Below are positions 46,107-55,014 of a DNA stretch of 64,000 nucleotides, piece after piece. The number at the start of each line of letters is the position of its first letter. Positions within the stretch are counted from its first letter, which is position 1. The translations under genes were made by a program, and so were the position numbers. This DNA comes from an uncultured Desulfatitalea sp. (GTDB lineage: Bacteria; Desulfobacterota; Desulfobacteria; Desulfobacterales; Desulfosarcinaceae). Location: NCBI GenBank assembly GCA_937868765.1, contig CALMNL010000011.1, positions 124,001 through 188,000 of the forward strand. Direction: 5' to 3'. Below the pieces are notes generated by a model, which did no database searches, was not told the DNA's origin, and saw only the letters and a program-made list of their open reading frames with translations.

Positions 46107-47312
46107 GTGAGCAATACAGTCAAAAAAGTGGTGCTGGCATATTCGGGCGGCCTGGATACATCGGTGATCCTCAAGTGGCTGATCGAAACCTATAAATGCG
46201 AAGTGGTGACCTTTTCCGCGGATCTGGGGCAGCCCGATCCCATGGCCGACGTGGAGCAGAACGCCCTGCGCACCGGCGCGGTCAAGGCCTATGTGGAGGA
46301 TCTCAAAGAGGAGTTCGTCCGCGACTATGTCTTGCCCATGTTCCGGGCCAACGCCATCTATGAAGGCGAGTATCTGCTGGGCACCTCCATCGCCCGGCCG
46401 CTCATCGCCAAGCGCCAGATGGAGATCGCCAAGATCGAAAACGCCGATGCCGTGAGCCACGGTGCCACCGGCAAAGGCAACGACCAGGTGCGTTTCGAAT
46501 TGAGCTACTTCTCCATGGACCCCCAGATCAAGATCATCGCGCCCTGGCGCGAATGGGACCTGACCTCGCGCACGGCCCTGATGGAGTTCGCCAAAAAGCA
46601 CGGCATCCGCGTGCCCACCACGCCGGCCAAGCCTTACAGCACCGACGGCAACATGCTGCACATCAGCTACGAAGGCGGCATCCTGGAAGATCCCTGGGCC
46701 GCGCCGCCCGACGATCTCTTCCAGCTTACGGTTTCGCCCCAGCAGGCGCCCGACACCCCGGAAATCGTCGAGATCACCTTCACCCAGGGCAATCCCACGG
46801 CCATCAACGGCCAGTCGCTGTCGCCGGCCAAGATGCTGGCGGAGCTGAACCGCCTGGGCGGCAAGCACGGCATCGGCCGAGTGGACCTGGTGGAGAACCG
46901 CTTCGTTGGCATGAAATCCCGCGGTGTATACGAAACTCCGGGCGGCACCCTGATGCGCAAGGCACACATGGCCATGGAGTCCATCACCCTGGACCGGGAA
47001 GTCCACCACCTGCGCGACGGCCTGATCCCCAAGTACGCCGAGCTGATCTACAACGGCTTCTGGTTCTCGCCCGAGCGGCGGCTGCTGCAGAACATGATCG
47101 ACGACACCCAGCGCAACGTGACCGGCGTGGTGCGCCTGAAGCTGTATAAAGGCAGCTGCATGGTGACCGGCCGCAAATCGGAATTCTCCCTTTACTCCGA
47201 AGCCCATGCCACCTTCGAAGATGATGCGGTCTATCGTCAGAAGGACGCCGAGGGGTTCATCCGCCTCAACGCCCTGCGCCTGCGGATCCAGAAGTTGAGG
47301 GCCGGCAAATGA
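46107..47312 (+). CDS. argG: Argininosuccinate synthase
   Basis: The 401-residue enzyme joins citrulline and aspartate using ATP. The PP-loop [15 protein letters not shown] is at residue 12, followed by [12 protein letters not shown] and the conserved [13 protein letters not shown]. It starts at GTG 46107 with AAGGAGAG upstream. Its stop overlaps the start of argH by 4 nt (ATGA), so the two are translationally coupled. Confidence 0.97.
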   Translation: MSNTVKKVVLAYSGGLDTSVILKWLIETYKCEVVTFSADLGQPDPMADVEQNALRTGAVKAYVEDLKEEFVRDYVLPMFRANAIYEGEYLLGTSIARPLIAKRQMEIAKIENADAVSHGATGKGNDQVRFELSYFSMDPQIKIIAPWREWDLTSRTALMEFAKKHGIRVPTTPAKPYSTDGNMLHISYEGGILEDPWAAPPDDLFQLTVSPQQAPDTPEIVEITFTQGNPTAINGQSLSPAKMLAELNRLGGKHGIGRVDLVENRFVGMKSRGVYETPGGTLMRKAHMAMESITLDREVHHLRDGLIPKYAELIYNGFWFSPERRLLQNMIDDTQRNVTGVVRLKLYKGSCMVTGRKSEFSLYSEAHATFEDDAVYRQKDAEGFIRLNALRLRIQKLRAGK

Positions 47313-48724
47313 GCGAAAAACCCTGGGATGGCCGGTTCTCCGAGCGCACGGACACCAGCGTGGAGGCTTTTACTTCCTCCATCCAGACCGACAAGCGCCT
47401 CTACCCCTACGACATCGAGGGCAGCGTGGCCCACTGCCGCATGCTGGCCAAAGTGGGCGTCATCACCAACGAGGAGGCCGGCCAGCTGACCGAAGGGCTG
47501 TGGCGCATCAAGCGCGAGCTGGATCAAGGCAATTTCGCCTTCAGCGACAGCCTGGAAGATATCCACATGCACATCGAGGCGCGGTTGCTGCAGGAGGTGG
47601 GCAAGGTGGCCCAGAAGCTGCACACCGCCCGCAGCCGCAATGATCAGGTGGCCCTGGATGCGCGCATGTTTCTGCGCGACGTCACCGGTCAGACCATCGA
47701 GCGTCTCGGTGACCTGCGCCGGGTGCTGGTGGGGTTGGCCGAGCTGCATACCGACACGGTCCTGCCGGGGTACACCCATTTGCAGCGGGCCCAGCCGGTA
47801 CTGCTGGCGCACCACTTTTTGGCCTACTACGAGATGTTCACCCGGGATGCCGAGCGTTTCGCCGACAGCCTCAAGCGAACCAACGCGATGCCCCTGGGGG
47901 CGGCGGCCCTGGCCGGCACCACCTATCCCATCGACCGGGAATATACCGCCGACCTGCTCGATTTTCCGGCCATCTGCGCCAACAGCATGGACGCCGTCGC
48001 CGACCGCGACTTCATGCTCGAATTCCTCTCGGCGGCCAGCATCTGCATGGTGCACCTGAGTCGGCTGTGCGAAGAGCTGGTGCTGTGGTCCTCGTCCGAG
48101 TTCCGTTTCATCGAGCTGGCCGATGCTTTCGCCACCGGCAGCAGCATCATGCCCCAGAAGAAAAATCCGGACATTCCCGAGCTGATCCGGGGCAAGACCG
48201 GGCGGGTCTTCGGCGACCTGGTGGCCCTGCTGACCCTGATGAAGAGCCTGCCCCTGGCCTACAACCGGGACATGCAGGAAGACAAGCCGCCCCTGTTCGA
48301 CGCCGTGGACACCCTCGCAAGCTGCCTGGATATCATGATCAAGATGCTGCCCACCATCAAGGTCAATGTCCAGACCATGCGCGAGGCGGCCTCGGTGGGC
48401 TTTCTCAATGCCACTGACATGGCCGATTACCTGGTGGGCCAGGGGGTCGCCTTCCGGGCGGCCCACGGCATCGTGGGGCAGGCCGTGGCCTATGCCCTTT
48501 CCCAGGGCAGGGAGCTGAACGAACTGTCACTCGAGGAACTGAAGAAATTCTCCAAAGTCATCGAGGCGGACCTCTTCGACCGGTTGACCCTGGAGCAGAT
48601 CATCGCCCGTCGCCAGTCGGCCGGGGGCACCTCCCAGGAGAACGTGCGGGCCGCCATCGCCGCGGCCCGGGAACGATTGGCCGGCACCGGGGACCTCTCG
48701 CCTTCGGGGGAGCGGGCCTTATGA
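47309..48724 (+). CDS. argH: Argininosuccinate lyase
   Basis: The 471-residue fumarase/aspartase-superfamily enzyme splits argininosuccinate into arginine and fumarate. Signatures are [22 protein letters not shown] and [16 protein letters not shown], the last containing the catalytic Ser loop. It overlaps argG upstream and the lipoprotein gene downstream (ATGA), so it lies in a continuous translational chain. Confidence 0.97.
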   Translation: MSEKPWDGRFSERTDTSVEAFTSSIQTDKRLYPYDIEGSVAHCRMLAKVGVITNEEAGQLTEGLWRIKRELDQGNFAFSDSLEDIHMHIEARLLQEVGKVAQKLHTARSRNDQVALDARMFLRDVTGQTIERLGDLRRVLVGLAELHTDTVLPGYTHLQRAQPVLLAHHFLAYYEMFTRDAERFADSLKRTNAMPLGAAALAGTTYPIDREYTADLLDFPAICANSMDAVADRDFMLEFLSAASICMVHLSRLCEELVLWSSSEFRFIELADAFATGSSIMPQKKNPDIPELIRGKTGRVFGDLVALLTLMKSLPLAYNRDMQEDKPPLFDAVDTLASCLDIMIKMLPTIKVNVQTMREAASVGFLNATDMADYLVGQGVAFRAAHGIVGQAVAYALSQGRELNELSLEELKKFSKVIEADLFDRLTLEQIIARRQSAGGTSQENVRAAIAAARERLAGTGDLSPSGERAL

Positions 48725-49170
48725 AGTCCGGCGGCACGCGGGGCTCTTTCTGGGCCTGGCTGCTCTGCGCCCTGATGCTGGCGACGACCACGGCGGGATG
48801 CGGCAAAAAAGGACCGCCGGTGCCCCCCGACCATACCCCCCTGGCCCAGGTAACCAGTTTGAAGGGCCGCCTGGAGGGTGATTCGGTTCATCTGAACTGG
48901 CGCCCCGGCGATACGGGCAGAGGGATCAAGGAATTTGTGGTGCTGCGATCGCAGGTCGATCCGGCCAAGCCGCCATGCCCGGGATGCCCGCAGATTTTCC
49001 AGCGGGTGGGAACGGTGGCTCCGGATCCGTTGACCCAAACCGCCCAATTCACCGAATCCACGGCGGCCGGATTTATTTACACCTACAAGGTCCAACCGGT
49101 GGGGGCGTCCGGCGAGCGAGGGCCCGATTCCAACACCGTCACCATCGATCGATCCAAACCAAAAACGTAA
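48721..49170 (+). CDS. LptM-like lipoprotein with an Fn3-like domain
   Basis: The 149-residue lipoprotein has a lipobox (TTTAGC, Cys near 26) followed at once by GKKGPPVPP, the signature of LptM/YifL lipoproteins, which help assemble the LPS translocon LptDE. Unlike the short E. coli LptM, it continues with an about 100-residue beta-rich domain (VTSLKGRLEGDSVHLNWRPG onward) of fibronectin type III style. The location just upstream of lysA-dapF mirrors yifL-dapF in enterobacteria. It overlaps argH by 4 nt. Confidence 0.8.
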   Translation: MKSGGTRGSFWAWLLCALMLATTTAGCGKKGPPVPPDHTPLAQVTSLKGRLEGDSVHLNWRPGDTGRGIKEFVVLRSQVDPAKPPCPGCPQIFQRVGTVAPDPLTQTAQFTESTAAGFIYTYKVQPVGASGERGPDSNTVTIDRSKPKT

Positions 49171-49188
49171 AACCTAAAGTCATTCCCC

Positions 49189-50448
49189 ATGCATCATTTC
49201 GATTACCGCGACCATCAACTTTATTGCGAAGAGGTGCCGGTGGCGCGTATCGCCGAAGCGGTGGGAACTCCTTTTTACCTCTACAGCCACGCCACCCTGG
49301 CACGCCACTTCACGGTCTTCAAGGAGGCCTTCGCCGGTGCCGATCCCCTGATCTGCTACTCGGCCAAGGCCAACAGCAGCCAAGCCCTGCTGACCCTTTT
49401 CCGTCAGTGGGGCAGCGGCCTGGATATCGTTTCGGGCGGCGAACTGCACCGCGGCCTGAGGGTCGGGTTCGACCCCCGGCGCATCGTCTATTCGGGGGTG
49501 GGCAAGCGGGTGGACGAGATCGATGCCGCCATCGGCCGTGATATCCTGGCCTTCAACATCGAATCCCTGGACGAGCTGGCCCTCATCGACGCCCGGGCCG
49601 GCGCCTTGAACCGGCGGGCGCGGGTGGCCATGCGGGTCAACCCCGACGTGGACCCCAAAACGCATCCCTACATCTCCACCGGCTTGAAGCAGAACAAGTT
49701 CGGCATCGACATCGACACCGCCCTGGAAGGCTACCGTCAGGCCCAGCGCATGGCCCACATCGATATCGTGGGCGTGGATTGTCATCTGGGGTCCCAGATC
49801 ACCACTGTCGAACCGTTCGAGCAGGCCCTGTCCGGATTGAAGGCGCTGCTGCAAGCCTTGCGCGGAGAAAACATTCAGGTGCAGTACCTGGACATGGGCG
49901 GCGGCCTGGGCATCGCCTACCAGGACGAAACGCCGCCCGAACCCAACGCCTACGCCCGGCCCATCCTGCGGGCCCTCAAAGGCACCGGCCTGCGTTTGAT
50001 CCTCGAGCCCGGTCGGGTGATCGTGGGCAACGCCGGCATCCTGGTGACGCGGGTCCTCTACCGCAAACAGACGGGCGACAAGAAATTCGTGATCGTGGAT
50101 GCCGGTATGAACGATCTGATCCGTCCTACGCTCTACCGGGCCTACCATGCCATCGAGCCGGTGGTGCGCCGGCCCGGGGCGACGATCACCGCCGATGTGG
50201 TCGGCCCCATTTGCGAAAGCGGCGACTTCCTTGCCCTGGCACGTCCCATGGCCGACCCCCGGCCGGGAGATCTGCTGGCCGTGATGAGCGCCGGTGCCTA
50301 CGGATTCGTCATGTCCTCCAATTACTGCTCCCGAACCCGGGCGGCCGAGGTGGTCGTTTCCGCAGAACGCTACGACATCATCCGCCGGCGCGAGACCCTG
50401 GATGACCTCGTGCGCGGCGAACAGGTGCCTCCATGGCTCTGCGCTTGA
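49189..50448 (+). CDS. lysA: Diaminopimelate decarboxylase
   Basis: The 419-residue PLP enzyme makes lysine from meso-diaminopimelate. The cofactor Lys is in CYSAKANSS near residue 60, substrate and PLP contacts in HLGSQI, the Gly-rich MGGGLGI, EPGR and CESGDF, and YGFVMSSNYCSR near the C-terminus. It begins 18 nt after the lipoprotein gene and is followed by dapF, which makes its substrate. Confidence 0.96.
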   Translation: MHHFDYRDHQLYCEEVPVARIAEAVGTPFYLYSHATLARHFTVFKEAFAGADPLICYSAKANSSQALLTLFRQWGSGLDIVSGGELHRGLRVGFDPRRIVYSGVGKRVDEIDAAIGRDILAFNIESLDELALIDARAGALNRRARVAMRVNPDVDPKTHPYISTGLKQNKFGIDIDTALEGYRQAQRMAHIDIVGVDCHLGSQITTVEPFEQALSGLKALLQALRGENIQVQYLDMGGGLGIAYQDETPPEPNAYARPILRALKGTGLRLILEPGRVIVGNAGILVTRVLYRKQTGDKKFVIVDAGMNDLIRPTLYRAYHAIEPVVRRPGATITADVVGPICESGDFLALARPMADPRPGDLLAVMSAGAYGFVMSSNYCSRTRAAEVVVSAERYDIIRRRETLDDLVRGEQVPPWLCA

Positions 50449-50471
50449 TCAAAAAAAAAGGAACGAACGAG

Positions 50472-51305
50472 ATGCAACCCATCCCATTCTATAAAATGAG
50501 CGGCAGCGGCAACGATTTCATCATCATCGACCATCGCACGCCGCTGCTGCCGCCCCTGCCGGCGGCCCAGTTCGTGGCAAAGGTGTGCCGGCGCCGAATG
50601 TCCGTGGGTGCCGACGGCCTGATCCTGATCGAAAAATCGGAAACTGTCGATTTCAAATGGCGTTTCTTCAACAGCGACGGCAGCGTGGCCGAGATGTGCG
50701 GTAATGGGGCGCGCTGCGCCGCCCGTTTCGCTTTCCTGAATGGCATCGCCCCAGAGGTGCTGGCCTTCGAAACCGACGCCGGGGTAATCCAGGCCCGGGT
50801 GACCGGCGATCAGGTGCGCATCAAGATGTCCGCCCCCCACGATCTGGTATTGAACGACGCCGTGATCGTGGCGGGTTATCCTTTGCCCATCAGCCGGGTC
50901 AACACCGGTGTGCCCCACGTGGTCATGGAGGTGAAGGACCTGCCGCGGGCCAACGTGAAGTCCGTGGGCCGGGAAATTCGCACCCACGAGCAGTTCGCAC
51001 CGGCCGGCACCAACGTCAACTTCGTGGCTCCCCTGGGTGACGATCTGTGGGGTATCCGCACCTATGAACGCGGCGTAGAGGATGAAACCCTGGCCTGCGG
51101 CACCGGCAACGTGGCCGCGGCGCTGGTGTTGGCCCTGCGCCACGGCATCCCCTCGCCGATCACCTTCAAGACGCTCAGCGGCACCTGCCTCAAGGTCTTT
51201 TTTCAACGGGAGGGCGAGCGATTCAGCGAGGTCCACCTGGAGGGCGACGCCCGGTTGATTTATACCGGACAGGTAGGCCCCGAGGCTTGGGACTATGACG
51301 GCTGA
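50472..51305 (+). CDS. dapF: Diaminopimelate epimerase
   Basis: The 277-residue cofactor-free epimerase interconverts LL- and meso-diaminopimelate. The two catalytic Cys are in EMCGNGARC and in ACGTGNVAAAL. The start at 50472 (MQPIPFYKMSGSGNDF) gives the normal N-terminus; an upstream in-frame ATG at 50433 would extend into lysA. It overlaps folK by 11 nt. Confidence 0.96.
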   Translation: MQPIPFYKMSGSGNDFIIIDHRTPLLPPLPAAQFVAKVCRRRMSVGADGLILIEKSETVDFKWRFFNSDGSVAEMCGNGARCAARFAFLNGIAPEVLAFETDAGVIQARVTGDQVRIKMSAPHDLVLNDAVIVAGYPLPISRVNTGVPHVVMEVKDLPRANVKSVGREIRTHEQFAPAGTNVNFVAPLGDDLWGIRTYERGVEDETLACGTGNVAAALVLALRHGIPSPITFKTLSGTCLKVFFQREGERFSEVHLEGDARLIYTGQVGPEAWDYDG

Positions 51306-51822
51306 ACGCGAAGTGGTGGATTCCCGCTGGGCATTTTTGTCAGTCGGCGCCAATATGGGCGACCGGCTGGGCAACTGCTGCCAGGGCATCGCGGCGCTGT
51401 GCGCCGACGGGGCGGTGCAGCTGGTGGCACGGTCGCCGTTTTACGAGAGCGCCCCGGTAGACTACCTGGATCAGGGGTGGTTCATCAACGCCGCCCTGAA
51501 GATCCGGACGATACTGGCGCCCTCGGATCTGCTGATCCGCTTGCAGTCGGTCCAGGCCGCGGCCGGCCGCAAGGGCGGCGGGGTGCGCTTCGGTCCGCGG
51601 ATATTGGATCTGGATATCATCCTTTATGAAGATCTGGTCCTGGATTCGCCCGTGCTGACCATCCCCCATCCCCGCATGCATAAAAGGCGTTTTGTCCTGC
51701 AGCCCATGTGTGATATAGACCCGATGGTCATGCATCCGGTGTTGGGCCGGAATGTGCAAAGCCTCTTGGAACAACTCAATGGCGACGCTCAGGCGTTGCG
51801 ACCATGGCCATGCGACTGCTGA
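51295..51822 (+). CDS. folK: 6-hydroxymethyl-7,8-dihydropterin pyrophosphokinase
   Basis: The 175-residue HPPK transfers pyrophosphate from ATP to the pterin in folate synthesis. It shows the N-terminal SVGANMGDR, the loop SPFYESAPV and the metal-binding RFGPRILDLDIILYED. The start overlaps the end of dapF and the end overlaps the next small gene by 19 nt. Confidence 0.94.
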   Translation: MTAEREVVDSRWAFLSVGANMGDRLGNCCQGIAALCADGAVQLVARSPFYESAPVDYLDQGWFINAALKIRTILAPSDLLIRLQSVQAAAGRKGGGVRFGPRILDLDIILYEDLVLDSPVLTIPHPRMHKRRFVLQPMCDIDPMVMHPVLGRNVQSLLEQLNGDAQALRPWPCDC

Positions 51823-52070
51823 TTTACATCATTCTGGGGTACCTGATCTACCGCATGGTCAGAACGTGGGCCCTGTCCAGGAACCAGCAGAAGGTCCATA
51901 AAACCGATACGCAGCCGCTGCAGGCCGATGACGTGATGATCCAGGACCCCCAGTGCGGCATCTATTTTGCCCGGCGCGACGGCGTTTCGCTGACCCACGA
52001 AGGACGAACCCTTTACTTTTGCAGCGAATCCTGCAAAGAAAAATTTCTCGAGAAGCATACGCACAATTGA
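51804..52070 (+). CDS. Small membrane protein with TRASH/YHS-like Cys motif
   Basis: The 88-residue protein has one N-terminal membrane helix (LLIYIILGYLIYRMV) and a cytoplasmic part with DPQCGIYF and FCSESCKEKF, the C-x(n)-C-x3-C pattern of TRASH/YHS metal-binding domains (PP0621-like family). It may bind a metal such as copper or zinc; the function is not known. A start at 51810 is possible. It overlaps folK and precedes fsa by 55 nt. Confidence 0.8.
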   Translation: MAMRLLIYIILGYLIYRMVRTWALSRNQQKVHKTDTQPLQADDVMIQDPQCGIYFARRDGVSLTHEGRTLYFCSESCKEKFLEKHTHN

Positions 52071-52125
52071 TTGACGGATCGCGATCCCGAACGGTGCGGC
52101 TATTCTTCCCATAAGGAGCAACAAC

Positions 52126-52770
52126 ATGAAATTCTTCATCGATACAGCGAACATAGCGGAAATCAAAGAGGCTAACGCCATGGGCATGGTGGACGGCGTG
52201 ACCACCAACCCCAGCCTCATCGCCAAGGAAAAGCGGGATTTCAAAGAGATCATCACCGAGATCTGCAGCATCGTCGACGGCCCCATCAGCGCCGAAGTGA
52301 TCAGTCTGGACGAGGCGGGCATGGTCCGCGAGGCCCGGGATCTGGCCAGGATCCATAAAAACATCGTGGTCAAAATTCCCATGACCATCGACGGTCTCAA
52401 GGCGGTTCGCCGGCTCACCGCCGAAGGCATCAAGACCAATGTGACCCTGATCTTTTCGCCGCTGCAGGCCCTGATGGCCGCCAAGGCCGGCGCCAGCTAT
52501 GTGAGCCCCTTCGTGGGACGCCTGGACGACCTGGCCCAGGAGGGTATGGTGCTGGTGGAACAACTGGTGGAGATGTACGGCAATTATGCCTTCGACACCG
52601 AGATCATCGTGGCCAGCGTGCGCAATCCGTTGCACGTGCTGGATGCCGCTTTGATGGGCGCCGACATCGCGACCATCCCGTTCAACGTGCTGAGCAAACT
52701 GGCTGCCCATCCCATGACCGACAAGGGGATCAAGGCATTCATGGACGACTGGAAGAAGGCCAACGGCTGA
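52126..52770 (+). CDS. fsa: Fructose-6-phosphate aldolase / transaldolase-like enzyme
   Basis: The 214-residue short TAL/FSA-type TIM barrel starts [10 protein letters not shown] and has [10 protein letters not shown], the Schiff-base Lys in VVKIPMT near residue 86, and [26 protein letters not shown]. The short form acts either as transaldolase or as fructose-6-phosphate aldolase; the Phe in TLIFSPLQA (position of Gln or Phe in the family) does not settle this safely without alignment. AAGGAG precedes the start. pgsA follows after 16 nt. Confidence 0.92.
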   Translation: MKFFIDTANIAEIKEANAMGMVDGVTTNPSLIAKEKRDFKEIITEICSIVDGPISAEVISLDEAGMVREARDLARIHKNIVVKIPMTIDGLKAVRRLTAEGIKTNVTLIFSPLQALMAAKAGASYVSPFVGRLDDLAQEGMVLVEQLVEMYGNYAFDTEIIVASVRNPLHVLDAALMGADIATIPFNVLSKLAAHPMTDKGIKAFMDDWKKANG

Positions 52771-52786
52771 GCCAGGAGGATCGACG

Positions 52787-53371
52787 GTGCAGATCAAGAT
52801 TCCGGCGGATATACAGGATCGCATCAAACAGCTTTTGGGAGACCCCAACACGTTGACCCTGTTCCGGGTGCTGGCCGTGCCGTTGGTGGTCATTCTGCTG
52901 CTGATGCCCAACCGTTTCACCTGTTTTCTGGCCGCAATGCTGTTCAGCTTGGCGGCGATCACCGACTATTTCGACGGATTCCTGGCGCGCCAGAAAGGGA
53001 TGGTCTCCAATCTCGGCAAGGTGATGGATCCGGTGGCGGACAAGCTGCTCGTTGCCTCCACTTTCATCATGATTGCTTCGTTGGGGTGGGTGCCGGCCTG
53101 GGTGGTGTGCATCATCGTCGGCCGGGAACTGGCCGTCACCGGCCTGCGTAACCTGATGGTCGAGCACAAGGAAGATGTTTCGGCTTCCAGGTTGGGCAAG
53201 TACAAGACCGGTTTTCAGATCGCCGCGGCCATTCCGCTGCTCCTGCATTACACCTATTTGACCATCGACATGCAGGCCATCGGAATGTTCTTCTTATGGT
53301 GCGCCTTGATTTTTACTTTGTGGTCGGGCATTGATTACTTTGTGCGCTATCGCGCCCTGTTAAAGGCCTAG
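52787..53371 (+). CDS. pgsA: CDP-diacylglycerol-glycerol-3-phosphate 3-phosphatidyltransferase
   Basis: The 194-residue membrane enzyme makes phosphatidylglycerol phosphate. The CDP-alcohol phosphotransferase motif D-x2-D-G-x2-A-R-x8-G-x3-D-x3-D is complete in DYFDGFLAR and LGKVMDPVADK. A short amphipathic N-terminus (QIKIPADIQDRIKQLL) precedes the usual LTLFRVLAVP. It starts at GTG 52787 with AGGAGG upstream and ends just before the tRNA promoter. Confidence 0.94.
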   Translation: MQIKIPADIQDRIKQLLGDPNTLTLFRVLAVPLVVILLLMPNRFTCFLAAMLFSLAAITDYFDGFLARQKGMVSNLGKVMDPVADKLLVASTFIMIASLGWVPAWVVCIIVGRELAVTGLRNLMVEHKEDVSASRLGKYKTGFQIAAAIPLLLHYTYLTIDMQAIGMFFLWCALIFTLWSGIDYFVRYRALLKA

Positions 53372-53380
53372 TTTTTCTTG

Positions 53381-53414
53381 TTGACAACCGGGTAAAATCT
53401 CGCTAATTACCCGG
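53381..53414 (+). promoter_or_regulatory. tRNA promoter framed by an inverted repeat
   Basis: TTGACA (53381-53386), 17 nt and TAATTA (53404-53409) form a strong promoter 17 nt ahead of tRNA-Gly. A perfect inverted repeat CCGGGTAA (53388-53395) / TTACCCGG (53407-53414), spacer 11 nt, overlaps the spacer and -10, which could be an operator or chance. Confidence 0.65.
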
Positions 53415-53425
53415 CTTCAAGCTGA

Positions 53426-53500
53426 GCGGGAATAACTCAGTGGTAGAGTGCGACCTTGCCAAGGTCGAAGTCGCGGGTTCAAATCCCGTTTCCCGCTCCA
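53426..53500 (+). tRNA. tRNA-Gly (GCC)
   Basis: A complete cloverleaf with acceptor GCGGGAA/TTCCCGC, D-arm ACTCAGTGGTAGAGT, anticodon loop CTTGCCAAG (GCC), T-arm CGGGTTCAAATCCCG and encoded CCA. Confidence 0.97.
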
Positions 53501-53508
53501 TTTTTTTT

Positions 53509-53583
<75 letters not shown>

Positions 53584-53595
53584 ACTCGAGGCCAA

Positions 53596-53625
53596 AGGCC
53601 CGCGCGCAAGGCGTGGGCCTTTTTT
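53596..53625 (+). terminator. Rho-independent terminator of the tRNA operon
   Basis: AGGCCCGCGC-GCAAG-GCGTGGGCCT forms a 10-bp stem with one G-U pair, followed by TTTTTT. It ends the tRNA transcript before cinA. Confidence 0.92.
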
Positions 53626-53754
53626 ATTTGGGACGCTAAGGAAGAGGGAAGCAAAGATGCAATCAGAGAAGCGTTGCTCGTACGCCTCATCGGAAAGCAT
53701 ATTGCTTCCGAACAGAAGCATGGGACCAGAAGAGAGACAAAAGGAATAGCATCT

Positions 53755-55014
53755 ATGCAGGCGGAGATTCTGGCCACCGGTGACGAAATCCGGACCGGTG
53801 CCCTGGTGGATAGCAATTCGGCCCATATCGCCGAACTGCTGGAGCAGAACGGTGTCGAAGTCACCCGTCACCTGGCCGTGGGCGATGATCTGGCCACCCT
53901 GGTGGCTGTGCTCAAGGAGATCGGCCAGCGGGTCGATGTGGCCGTGGTGACCGGCGGTCTGGGACCCACCCAGGATGATTTGAGCGCCGAGGCGGCGGCC
54001 CAGGCCGCCGGTGTTCTCCTGGTGCCGGACGCCCGGGCATTGGAAGAAATCGAAGCATTCTTCCACAAGCGCGGTCGGCCCATGAGCGCGTCCAATCGCA
54101 AACAGGCTTACTTTCCAGAGGGGGCGCGCTGCCTTTACAATGCGCTGGGCACGGCTCCCGGATTCCAGATGCGCATCGGGCGTTGCACCTTTTTCTTCCT
54201 GCCCGGTGTACCCCACGAGATGCGCGCCATGCTCAACGAACAGGTGTTGCCGGCCCTGCATGCCCTGCAAGGCACGATGCCTCAATTCCGTCTGACACGG
54301 GTGGTTTCCACCTTCGGACTGCCCGAAAGCATCGTGGGCGAGAGGGTGGCCGCCATCTCCAGCGCGTTTCCGGACATCAAGCTGGGATTGCGGGCCAAGT
54401 TTCCTGAGATTCAGGTCAAACTCTATTTGAGCTGCAACGATGCGGCCCAGGGCGAGGCGCGATTGGCCGACGCGGTGCGATGGGCTCAGGAGCGTCTGGT
54501 GCCAAACGTTTTCTCGGTCCGCGAACGCACCATGGCCGCCGAGGTGGGCGAGCTGCTGCGCCAGCGCGGCGCCACTCTGGCCGTCGCCGAAAGCTGCACC
54601 GGCGGTCTGATCGCCAACTGGTTGACCAACACGGCCGGCTCTTCGGATTACTTCCTCTTCTCGGCCGTGGTTTATGCCAATGAAAGCAAAGTCAGGGTTT
54701 TGGGGGTCTCCGAGGAAACGCTGGCCCGCATGGGGGCCGTGGACGAAGAGACCGCCCGCCAGATGGCCGAAGGGGTGCGCCGGGTGGCCGGCGCCACTTA
54801 CGGGCTGGCCACCACCGGCATCGCCGGCCCCGGCGGTGGTTCGGCCGAGAAACCGGTGGGCACGATCTGCAGTGCCTTGGCCGGTCCCGAAGAGACCATC
54901 AGCCGGCGTTTGGCTCTCTCCTTCGGGCAGCGGTTGATGAACAAACAGATGTTCGCCATGCTGGCGCTGGATTTGCTGCGGCGCTACCTGACGGGGGTCC
55001 TCAAGCCGGCATGA
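53755..55014 (+). CDS. cinA: CinA-family protein (nicotinamide-nucleotide amidase)
   Basis: The 419-residue protein has an N-terminal MoCF-like domain (MQAEILATGDEI, VVTGGLGPTQDDLS) with ADP-ribose pyrophosphatase-type activity in studied members, and a C-terminal PncC amidase domain (LAVAESCTGGLIANWLTNTAGSS, GIAGPGGGSAEKPVGT) that deamidates nicotinamide mononucleotide in NAD recycling. ATG 53755 with AAAGGAA is the start; an upstream frame runs back through the tRNA. Its stop overlaps the amidohydrolase start (ATGA). Confidence 0.93.
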   Translation: MQAEILATGDEIRTGALVDSNSAHIAELLEQNGVEVTRHLAVGDDLATLVAVLKEIGQRVDVAVVTGGLGPTQDDLSAEAAAQAAGVLLVPDARALEEIEAFFHKRGRPMSASNRKQAYFPEGARCLYNALGTAPGFQMRIGRCTFFFLPGVPHEMRAMLNEQVLPALHALQGTMPQFRLTRVVSTFGLPESIVGERVAAISSAFPDIKLGLRAKFPEIQVKLYLSCNDAAQGEARLADAVRWAQERLVPNVFSVRERTMAAEVGELLRQRGATLAVAESCTGGLIANWLTNTAGSSDYFLFSAVVYANESKVRVLGVSEETLARMGAVDEETARQMAEGVRRVAGATYGLATTGIAGPGGGSAEKPVGTICSALAGPEETISRRLALSFGQRLMNKQMFAMLALDLLRRYLTGVLKPA

